A stretch of DNA of 13,779 bases from positions 1-13,779 of the forward strand of contig CAZDET010000098.1 in NCBI GenBank assembly GCA_964504335.1. The letters run 5' to 3'. A model generated the notes under the pieces. The model ran no database searches. It was not told the origin of the DNA and saw only the letters and a program-made list of their open reading frames with translations. Source of the DNA: CAZDET01 sp964504335 (lineage in GTDB: Bacteria > Bacteroidota > Bacteroidia > Chitinophagales > Saprospiraceae). The position numbers were made by a program, and so were the translations under genes. Positions 7,563 to 13,779 of this stretch are shown piece by piece (the first letter of the stretch is position 1; each line of letters starts with the position of its first letter).

Positions 7563-8225
7563 TCAATTGGATCGTCGGCTGTTGCGTCGCCCGCCCGGAC
7601 TCGCGCGGGCGTCAAGAAGCGCTTGCGTGAGCGCGTCGCCAAGGATCTCCGCGTCAGCGTCCGTGAGCGTCTCCACCCGTGCGGCTTCCACGAGCGCGGT
7701 GCACCAGCGGGTGATCTCCAGGTGGAGCAGCTCGCGCGGGCCGTCAGGGGAGGGCGTATCGGCGTCGATCTCGTCCAAAAGGGCGGCGATCCGGGCGCGG
7801 CGTTCGGCGATCTGTCGCTGACGAGCCGCGACCGCGTCTGCGGACGCTGTCGCCTCCCCGCCTGGCGCGTCTCGCCCCGCGATCAGGCGGCGAGAGGTTG
7901 ATCCGTCCGTGGTCGGTATAAGTGTGAGAAGCTGGTCCGTTGTGCGCGACGACGTCTCATCTGCGGCCTTCGCGAGGGGCCAGCCATCGGTCAAGAGCCA
8001 CCGGACGGCGAGATACTGCACCAGGTGACGGAAGCCATAATAAGCCTCCTTGCCCCGCCGCTCCGGCCGGTCGAGCGCTCCCTCCTGCGTGTAGTGACGC
8101 AAAAGGCGGATAGAAGGCTGCGGCCCAGCCTGGGCCCAAGGAAACATGGCGTGCAGCTCCGCGAGCGCTTCGGCCGTCTCCGCCGTCGTCCCCTCGAAGT
8201 CGCGATATGGGAAGGTCCATGTCAT
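7563..8225 (-). CDS. MerR-like transcriptional regulator, first gene of the Hhe-like cassette
   Basis: This 220-residue protein has a MerR-type winged helix-turn-helix at about residues 37-90: SIRLLRHYTQEGALDRPERR followed by GKEAYYGFRHLVQYLAVRWLLTDGWPLAKA. The RYYtqeG...p.R...YYg.r.l..L...r.L..dGwpL pattern is characteristic. A charged helix (AVAARQRQIAERRARIAALLDEI, about 130-155) could form a dimerising coiled coil; the C-terminal region has no recognised ligand domain and lacks a metal-binding cysteine cluster. The ATG at 8225 is chosen because AAGAGG lies six bases upstream; the frame could extend to 8282, but that would cover the promoter. The stop lies 51 bp before the helicase ATG, so both are probably co-transcribed. 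Paired TGTCA palindromes around its promoter suggest autoregulation and control of the whole cassette. Confidence 0.82.
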   Translation of the reverse strand: MTWTFPYRDFEGTTAETAEALAELHAMFPWAQAGPQPSIRLLRHYTQEGALDRPERRGKEAYYGFRHLVQYLAVRWLLTDGWPLAKAADETSSRTTDQLLTLIPTTDGSTSRRLIAGRDAPGGEATASADAVAARQRQIAERRARIAALLDEIDADTPSPDGPRELLHLEITRWCTALVEAARVETLTDADAEILGDALTQALLDARASPGGRRNSRRSN

Positions 8226-8271
8226 GCGTGGCCTCTTGTCAGTGACAGGAGAGTTTGTAACGATGACATGG
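8217..8271. repeat. 9-bp inverted repeat CCATGTCAT / ATGACATGG around the start region
   Basis: CCATGTCAT (8217-8225) and ATGACATGG (8263-8271) are perfect inverted copies separated by 37 bp, with the +1 palindrome between them. One arm contains the start codon of the regulator gene. The arms carry the same TGTCA core as the palindromes, so they may be weaker operator half-sites. Confidence 0.45.
8237..8247. promoter_or_regulatory. Palindrome TGTCA-G-TGACA, candidate operator at +1
   Basis: A perfect 5-1-5 inverted repeat overlaps the predicted transcript start of the regulator gene. The identical half-sites recur at 8277-8287, 40 bp away centre to centre. A repressor dimer here would block transcription, most simply the MerR-like protein itself (inference). 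Confidence 0.55.
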
Positions 8272-8282
8272 TATGGTGTCAA
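8254..8282 (-). promoter_or_regulatory. Sigma-70-type promoter of the regulator-helicase operon
   Basis: Read on the minus strand, TTGACA (8282-8277) matches the -35 consensus exactly, and TACAAA (8259-8254), four of six matches to the -10 consensus, follows after a 17-base spacer. The expected transcript start near 8247 would leave a leader of about 22 bases with AAGAGG before the ATG at 8225. Not experimentally supported. Confidence 0.65.
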
Positions 8283-8287
8283 TGACA
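8277..8287. promoter_or_regulatory. Palindrome TGTCA-A-TGACA, candidate operator at -35
   Basis: A second perfect 5-1-5 inverted repeat with the same half-site overlaps the predicted -35 box TTGACA. A lone TGACA (8264-8268) lies between the two palindromes. Part of the identity follows from the -35 consensus, but the full palindrome does not. Confidence 0.55.
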
Positions 8288-8799
8288 GAGTCGGCGTTTG
8301 GGCCTGCCATCACTCCTCGAAATGAGGCGATGCGCCAAAGGGGCGCCGCCGCGTTCGGCCAATTGCGGAATCGGCGGCTCGCTTAGAGTCGCTCTTGCGC
8401 CACGTCTGCTTCAGGTAACAATAGTGGGCGGTCGAAGTTCGAGGGAGACAGCAAAACCTGAACCAGAGCCGACGCAGCCCTCCCGACCGATCCGGCGCTG
8501 TTTGCTCACCCATACAATGTGCAGAGACGCACGCTAGAAGCGCCGCGAAGGGGATGGCGGGGACTCGCTCGCCACGCATCCAAATGCGGTCGTTGCTGTC
8601 GTGCTATAAGGTTTCCGCCCCATGCTCTTCTGCTGAAGCGACCGCGGCCCTCGCCGCTCCGCCATTGGGTTCCTGGGCCGTTGGATCGCTGCTAAACAAA
8701 CGCAAATGCCCTCGACCAATCGGACAATGTGTGGCTTGAGAGATTCTGCGCTCTCGGGAACCCTCCCAAACGGCAGAAGGATTTACTCTTGGGGTGCCA
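8288..8799. other. Gene-free region between the two divergent defence operons
   Basis: About 500 bp lie between the promoter of the minus-strand cassette and the Mod start. Short frames exist on both strands, but none has a recognisable protein motif, a convincing ribosome-binding site and codon use like the neighbours. A weak hairpin (GAGAG 8738-8742 with CTCTC 8751-8755) lies upstream of Mod. The Mod promoter should be here, but no convincing -35/-10 pair was found. The length leaves room for a small regulatory RNA or a decayed gene, for neither of which there is positive evidence. Confidence 0.4.
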
Positions 8800-11700
8800 A
8801 TGCCTGACAGCCTAACTGACCTGATCCTCTCCCTTACCCCTGAAGACGGCTCCTCAATAGGCAATGGAGCGATGCTGAAGCTGGTTCAGGAGCGCTCGCC
8901 AGAGGTCACTCTCGACGATTACATCGCCGCGCGGGACGAACTCCTCGAAGACGAGGTGTTGGGTCGCGGCCGGGGCCGGGGCGGCCCCATCTTCAGGATC
9001 ATCGAGGAAACCGACGATGCTTCGGAGGGGCGCGACGATCTGGAGGAAGAGGACGGCGATATCGATGGCGACGATGAAGAAGGCGAGTTTGAACTAACGC
9101 CATCCAAGCTTTTGTCGCCATCCTCGCGACGGATGACAGGCGCTGGTAGGACAACGCGTCGACCCGGCGAACCTAAACAGATCCTAAGCTACCGCCATCC
9201 TCAGAAACGTATGAACAACCCCGAGGTCGGGATGGTCCATGCCGGCACCGATCCGGATGGCGAGAAGACGGTCTGGGCTTACGACCCGCATCTCGACCCG
9301 GTGCTGAACTTCGACAGCGCACGGGCGGGGATCGAGAAGCTGATCGACGACGCACTGGCCAGCGACGATCCCGAGCGGATGAAGGATGCGCTTCATGAAC
9401 TGAAGCGGCTGCAGGCGCCTTATCTCAACTGGACCGGCAAGGCGGAGCGGACGAGTGTCGAGGTCGATACCGTCTCGCTCCATGTCCATGAGCGGGTGGA
9501 CCCGGCGACGATCCTCGCCAATGCAGCGAAGCGGCTGAAGGGCAAGGATGCGGCGACGCAGTGGCGGCAGCCGGACCTGTTCGCGGCGCCTTTTGAGAAC
9601 CTGCCGCTGGGCCAGGCGCTGGATTTCTACCATCACGAAAAGGGCTGGTCGAACCGGCTGGTGGCGGGCGACAGCCTGCTGGTGATGAACTCGCTCCTGA
9701 CCAAGGAGAGCATGGGCGGCAAGGTTCAGATGATCTACATCGACCCGCCCTACGGCATCAAATACGGGTCGAACTTCCAGCCCTTCACCAACAAGCGCGA
9801 CGTGAAGGACCGCTCGGACGACGACCTGACCCAGGAACCCGAGATGATCAAGGCGTTCCGGGACACCTGGGAACTCGGCATCCACTCCTACCTCACCTAT
9901 CTGCGCGACCGGCTGATGCTGGCGCGGGAACTGCTGACCGAGAGCGGGTCGGTGTTCGTGCAGATCGACATTACGAACATCCATCATGTCTCAGCGATCT
10001 TGGACGAAATATTTGGGTCGAAGAATCGAATTGTCCAAATCAGCTACGTGACTTCAAATCCTCAAACGGGCTCATTCGTAGCGGACAATAGCGACTACAT
10101 TCTCTGGTATGCGAAGGAAAAGCCCTCCTGTAAATTCTATACGCCGTATCTGCCGAAGACCGCACTGAAGGGGGGCGCAGCTGCCTATCGGTTTGTTCGA
10201 GAGCCTGACGGGCGTGAGTATTCGGTATCTCCTGCCGAAAAACAACGCATTCTGGATGCAGGTGTTAGCCGTATCTTTCGAGGCGACAAGCTCACATCGG
10301 CACACCCGCCCGGAAGCTACTCAGTACAGTTTGAGGGAAAGGAATGGGCAAACGGCAAAGGATATTGGAGCACCTCTGAAAAGGGAATGGAGCGACTTAG
10401 AAAGTCCAGACGCCTCGTTGGCATCGGCAATACTCTAAGTTTTAAACGGTATCTTGATGATTTTCCCTGTATTCCGATTGGTTCGCACTGGTCAGACACA
10501 ATGACGGCAGGTTTTGCGTCAGAGAAGAATTATGCTGTTCAGACGAACCCACCGGTGATCGAGCGCTGCATTCAAATGACCACCGACCCCGGCGATCTGG
10601 TGCTCGATCCCACGTGCGGCTCAGGCACCACCGCTTTCGTCGCCGAGAAATGGGGGCGGCGCTGGATCACCTGCGACACGTCCCGCGTGGCGATCACGCT
10701 GGCCAAGCAGCGGCTGATGACGGCCAGCTTCGACTATTACGCGCTGCGCTATCCCCATGAGGGGCTGGGCGGCGGCTTCGACTACGAGACGGTGCCGCAC
10801 ATCACGCTGAAAAGCATCGCCAACAACCCCGACATCGACACGATTTACGAGGAGGACCACCCGAAGATCGCGACGGCGCTGGCCGACCTGAACGCAGCAC
10901 TGACCGCTGCCCAGCCGAAGCCGCTCAAGCCCGCGCAGGGCGTGCGCAAGGGCAAGCCGGTGGACTTCGCCAAGGGCGACACCCTGCACGAATGGGAGGT
11001 GCCCTTCGACTGGCCCGAGGATTGGCCCGAAGCCGCCCGCGCCGCTTTTGAGGCCTTCCACGCCGCCTGGCAGGCGATGCAGCGCCGGATGGACCAGTCC
11101 ATCGCCGACCATGCCGAACAGGAGACGCTCTACGACAAGCCGCGCATCGACAAATCCAAGCTGCGCATCTGCGGGCCCTTCTCGGTCGAGGCGGTGCCGG
11201 CGCCGACCGTCCTGTCGCTCGACGAAAGCATGCCGCCACAGGAGGCCGACGAGACCGTCGCCCGCTCCGGTGAGACCTCGCGCCAGGCGCTGTGGCGCGA
11301 CGAACTGCTCAAGACCGGCGTGCGCGGCAAGGGCGGGGCCATGCTCCGCTTCGCCGAGTTCGAGACGCTGCCGGGGCTGAAACACATCCACGCCAGCGGG
11401 TCGCTGGCCGAGACGGGCGAGCGCGTCGTCGTCAGCTTCGGCCCCGAGCACGCGGCACTGGAGCAGCGGCAGGTGGAACTGGCGCTGACCGAGGCCGAGA
11501 CCCTGCGCCCGTCGCCCAAGTTCATCCTGTTCTGCGCCTTCACCTTCGACCCGGAGGCCGCGAAGGACATCGACGAGGTGAACTGGCCGGGTGTGACGCT
11601 GCTCAAGGCGCAGATGAACACCGACCTGCTGACCGAGGATCTGAAGAAGAAGCGCGCCTCGAACCAGTCCTTCTGGCTGATGGGCCAGCCGGACGTGGAG

Positions 11701-12060
11701 CTGCGCAAGCGCGAGGACGGGCTGTGGATGGTCGAGGTGAACGGCTTTGATTATTTCGATCCGAAGGCCGGCGACCTCGTGTCCGGCGGCAAGACGCAGA
11801 TCGCGATGTGGTCGCTGGACGTGGACTACGACAACCGCTCGCTGATGCCGCACCAGGTGTTCTTCCCGATGGCGGATGCAAAGGGCGGCTGGAACCGCCT
11901 GCGCAAGACCGTTCGCGCGGAGCTGGACGAGGATCTGCTGGAGCAGTTCCACGGCACCGTCTCGCTGCCCTTCGAGGCGGGTGAGAACCGCCGGATCGCG
12001 GTCAAGATCGTGGACGACCGCGGGATCGAGTCGCTCAAGATCATGCCGCTCGAGGGATAG
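8800..12060 (+). CDS. mod: Type III restriction-modification DNA adenine methyltransferase (Mod)
   Basis: This 1086-residue protein is a site-specific N6-adenine methyltransferase and should give both self-protection and target recognition to the Type III complex. DPPY (315-318, in MIYIDPPYGIKYGS) precedes the AdoMet-binding motif LDPTCGSGT (D603-T610), the order of beta-class/Type III Mod proteins. The part between, about 395-585, is the expected target-recognition region and is conspicuously AT-richer (about 42-50% GC against about 70% either side). An N-terminal part (about 1-65: ILSLTPEDGSS, YIAARDELLED, GRGRGRGGPIFR) looks like a winged-helix domain seen with other DNA methylases, joined by an acidic linker (about 69-100). 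The C-terminal 400 residues resemble long Mod variants (ADHAEQETLYDKP). ATG 8800 is preferred because GGGG lies five bases upstream; GTG 8794 is also possible. Only four bases separate it from res. Confidence 0.93.
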   Translation: MPDSLTDLILSLTPEDGSSIGNGAMLKLVQERSPEVTLDDYIAARDELLEDEVLGRGRGRGGPIFRIIEETDDASEGRDDLEEEDGDIDGDDEEGEFELTPSKLLSPSSRRMTGAGRTTRRPGEPKQILSYRHPQKRMNNPEVGMVHAGTDPDGEKTVWAYDPHLDPVLNFDSARAGIEKLIDDALASDDPERMKDALHELKRLQAPYLNWTGKAERTSVEVDTVSLHVHERVDPATILANAAKRLKGKDAATQWRQPDLFAAPFENLPLGQALDFYHHEKGWSNRLVAGDSLLVMNSLLTKESMGGKVQMIYIDPPYGIKYGSNFQPFTNKRDVKDRSDDDLTQEPEMIKAFRDTWELGIHSYLTYLRDRLMLARELLTESGSVFVQIDITNIHHVSAILDEIFGSKNRIVQISYVTSNPQTGSFVADNSDYILWYAKEKPSCKFYTPYLPKTALKGGAAAYRFVREPDGREYSVSPAEKQRILDAGVSRIFRGDKLTSAHPPGSYSVQFEGKEWANGKGYWSTSEKGMERLRKSRRLVGIGNTLSFKRYLDDFPCIPIGSHWSDTMTAGFASEKNYAVQTNPPVIERCIQMTTDPGDLVLDPTCGSGTTAFVAEKWGRRWITCDTSRVAITLAKQRLMTASFDYYALRYPHEGLGGGFDYETVPHITLKSIANNPDIDTIYEEDHPKIATALADLNAALTAAQPKPLKPAQGVRKGKPVDFAKGDTLHEWEVPFDWPEDWPEAARAAFEAFHAAWQAMQRRMDQSIADHAEQETLYDKPRIDKSKLRICGPFSVEAVPAPTVLSLDESMPPQEADETVARSGETSRQALWRDELLKTGVRGKGGAMLRFAEFETLPGLKHIHASGSLAETGERVVVSFGPEHAALEQRQVELALTEAETLRPSPKFILFCAFTFDPEAAKDIDEVNWPGVTLLKAQMNTDLLTEDLKKKRASNQSFWLMGQPDVELRKREDGLWMVEVNGFDYFDPKAGDLVSGGKTQIAMWSLDVDYDNRSLMPHQVFFPMADAKGGWNRLRKTVRAELDEDLLEQFHGTVSLPFEAGENRRIAVKIVDDRGIESLKIMPLEG

Positions 12061-12064
12061 GCCC

Positions 12065-13779
12065 ATGTCCCTCATCATCAACACGCCATTCGAATGCCCC
12101 GCGCAGCACTGGGTCGAGGGCAAGGGCGGCAAGCTGGAGATCAAGCCCGAACGGCGCCCGGCGAGCTACGAGGTCTTCGACGCACGCAACAACACCAAGC
12201 GCACCGAGGTGCTGGATCTGGTGAACACGATCCGGGCGCGCGTGGACCAGTGGCGCGAAGATGACTGGCCGGGCGTAACCATCGTCACCCGCAAGCTGCT
12301 GGAGCACTGGCATGACCGCGATGCGCGCCATTACCCGTTCTACTTCTGCCAGCTCGAGGCGATCGAGACGCTGATCTGGTGGGTGGAGGGCGCCGAGGCC
12401 TACAAGCAGGGCATCGCGATCCCCGGCGACGGCGGCGCGTGGGAGCGGCTCTGCAACAAGATGGCCACCGGCGCGGGCAAGACCACGGTGATGGCGATGA
12501 TCATCACCTGGCAAGTGCTGAACGCACTGACCTATCCCAAGCGGAACAAAGACTTCAGTCGCGCCGTGTTCATCGTGGCACCCGGCCTGACCGTGAAGGA
12601 ACGGCTGCAGGTGCTGCTGCCCAGCGAGGGCAGCTACTACGACGAGTTCAATCTGTGCCCGTCCGAGGCCCTGCGCCAGAAGCTGAACCAGGCCGAGGTT
12701 CTGATCGAGAACTGGCACACGCTGATGCCGCTGAAGGAAGCGGACCGCTCGGTGGTGAAAAAGGGGCGCGAGTCCGACGAGGCCTTCACACGGCGCGTGC
12801 TGGGCAAGCTGGCGTCGCACAAGGACATCATCGTCATTAACGACGAGGCCCACCACGCCTATCGCAAGCCGCCCGAGGTGAAGATCAGCAAGAAGGCGGC
12901 CGCCGAACAGGGCATCGACCTCGATGAGGCGACCCGCTGGATCGAGGGGCTGGACCGCATCCACAAGACCCGGCGCATCCAGCGCTGTTTCGACCTCTCG
13001 GCCACGCCCTTCGCCCCGACAGGGAAGAAGAGCACCGACACGGCGCTCTTCGACTGGATCGTCTCGGATTTCGGGCTGAACGACGCGATCGAGGCCGGGC
13101 TGGTGAAGACCCCTCGCGTGGTGGTCCGGGATGATGCAGTTCCGGACGCCAAGACGCTCCGCTCGAAGCTCTATCACATCTACCGCGATCCATCCGTCTC
13201 CGAGGACTTGAACCGGGCGAAGGCCGAGCCGCACGAGGCGCTGCCCAAGCTGGTCCAGGACGCCTACACGCTGCTCGGTGCCGACTGGCGCGAAACCCGG
13301 ACGCGCTGGCGGGAGGCAGGCCATCATTCACCGCCCGTCATGCTCACGGTCTGCAATCGCACCGAGACCGCTGCCCGCATCGAGACCTACTTCAACAAGG
13401 GCGACGCGCACTGGCCCGAGCTGCACGCGCCAAACCGGACTCTTCGCGTCGACTCGAAGGTGCTCGAGAAGGCGGAGATCGGCGAGACCGCCTCATCCGA
13501 CAAGGATTACGAGGCACGGCTGAAAGAGATCATCGACGCGGCAGACCTTCCCGAAACCCGCCGCCAGCAGTTCCTCGCCCTGAAGAAGGAGGAACTGCTG
13601 CGCGAGATCGTGGACAACGTCGGGAAGCGCGGAGCCGCCGGTCAGGACCTTCAGAACGTCATATCGGTGGCGATGCTGTCCGAAGGATGGGACGCCAAGA
13701 ATGTGACGCACATCATGGGGCTCCGCGCCTTCACGTCCCAGCTGCTCTGCGAACAGGTCGTCGGGCGCGGGTTGCGCCG
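12065..13779 (+). CDS. res: Type III restriction enzyme Res subunit, 3' end outside the window
   Basis: The frame from ATG 12065 stays open to the window edge (571 complete codons). It encodes the helicase part of a Type III restriction subunit, which uses ATP to communicate between sites and cleaves when paired with Mod. Visible SF2 motifs are Walker A MATGAGKTT (133-141), the DEAH box NDEAHHAY (DEAH 260-263), SATPFAPTG (312-320), SEGWDAKNVTH, and motif VI EQVVGRGLR (Q564-R571) at the very end. The N-terminus has the family's FYFCQLEAIETLIWW stretch before the ATPase. The C-terminal PD-(D/E)XK endonuclease domain, expected in a full protein of roughly 900-1000 residues, lies beyond the window, so whether it is intact cannot be judged. 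It begins four bases after the mod stop, with GAGGG nearby, so the two genes form one operon. No internal stops or shifts are seen. Confidence 0.95.
   Translation, partial: MSLIINTPFECPAQHWVEGKGGKLEIKPERRPASYEVFDARNNTKRTEVLDLVNTIRARVDQWREDDWPGVTIVTRKLLEHWHDRDARHYPFYFCQLEAIETLIWWVEGAEAYKQGIAIPGDGGAWERLCNKMATGAGKTTVMAMIITWQVLNALTYPKRNKDFSRAVFIVAPGLTVKERLQVLLPSEGSYYDEFNLCPSEALRQKLNQAEVLIENWHTLMPLKEADRSVVKKGRESDEAFTRRVLGKLASHKDIIVINDEAHHAYRKPPEVKISKKAAAEQGIDLDEATRWIEGLDRIHKTRRIQRCFDLSATPFAPTGKKSTDTALFDWIVSDFGLNDAIEAGLVKTPRVVVRDDAVPDAKTLRSKLYHIYRDPSVSEDLNRAKAEPHEALPKLVQDAYTLLGADWRETRTRWREAGHHSPPVMLTVCNRTETAARIETYFNKGDAHWPELHAPNRTLRVDSKVLEKAEIGETASSDKDYEARLKEIIDAADLPETRRQQFLALKKEELLREIVDNVGKRGAAGQDLQNVISVAMLSEGWDAKNVTHIMGLRAFTSQLLCEQVVGRGLR

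Noticed and set aside
8226..8282. Longer start for the MerR-like regulator
   Set aside because: It would translate through the predicted promoter and operator palindromes; the ATG at 8225 has a well-spaced AAGAGG.
8310..8579. 89-codon minus-strand frame in the intergenic region
   Set aside because: No ribosome-binding site of note, no motif, and a composition unlike the real genes.
8735..8758. Weak hairpin upstream of Mod as a terminator or riboswitch
   Set aside because: Only five Watson-Crick pairs plus wobbles, no T-tract and no conserved aptamer sequence.
10621..12144. 507-codon open frame on the minus strand
   Set aside because: It lies fully antisense to the Mod gene, which has the methylase motifs and normal codon use. 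Long antisense frames are expected at about 70% GC, and this one has no recognisable domain.
12041..13327. 428-codon open frame on the minus strand
   Set aside because: Antisense to the Res gene, whose helicase motifs run through the same bases. The His/Leu/Val/Arg-rich composition is typical of shadow frames.
1..13779. CRISPR array, complete insertion sequence, rRNA, or second tRNA/att copy
   Set aside because: No regularly spaced repeats, no intact transposase with paired terminal repeats, and no second copy of the tRNA 3' end were seen on reading the window.

Overview
The window looks like the start of a genomic (defence) island in a high-GC Gram-negative bacterium, most likely an alphaproteobacterium. 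The evidence for this is about 70% GC in the core genes, strong alanine/arginine codon bias, a CCA-encoding tRNA-Pro(GGG), an HGGxSTG-type small protein and an IS481-type transposase remnant. The genus cannot be read from the sequence.

Layout. (1) Bases 1-53 are the 3' end of tRNA-Pro(GGG), a classic integration site, followed by a hairpin (71-94). (2) Bases 115-1662 are scarred accessory DNA: a truncated IS481-family transposase, a small HGGxSTG-motif gene on the minus strand, and a ParD/ParE-type toxin-antitoxin pair in which the antitoxin is intact and the toxin is frameshifted. (3) Bases 8287-1709, minus strand, form a compact three-gene cassette: a MerR-like regulator, a giant helicase-nuclease of the DUF4011-helicase-Vsr type (known as Hhe, a single-gene antiphage system) and a small single-pass membrane protein. 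A good promoter with two TGTCA-N-TGACA palindromes precedes the regulator. (4) Bases 8288-8799 are a gene-free divergent intergenic region. (5) Bases 8800-13779, plus strand, are a Type III restriction-modification operon: a long Mod adenine methyltransferase and the N-terminal two-thirds of the Res helicase-endonuclease, which runs off the window.

How it works together. Two defence modules stand back to back beside a tRNA gene: Type III R-M (self/non-self discrimination by methylation) and an Hhe-like helicase probably controlled by its own regulator. The most interesting points are: (a) the Hhe-like protein sits in an apparent operon with a dedicated MerR-like regulator and a membrane protein, although Hhe is described as a stand-alone gene; (b) its C-terminal Vsr-like nuclease seems to lack several expected active-site residues, while the helicase and an N-terminal transglutaminase-like Cys/His pair are intact; (c) the Mod target-recognition region drops to about 45% GC inside a gene of about 70% GC, the mark of a swapped specificity module; (d) Mod carries an extra N-terminal winged-helix-like domain with an acidic linker.

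Family assignments come from reading motifs and from memory of the families; no database search was run.
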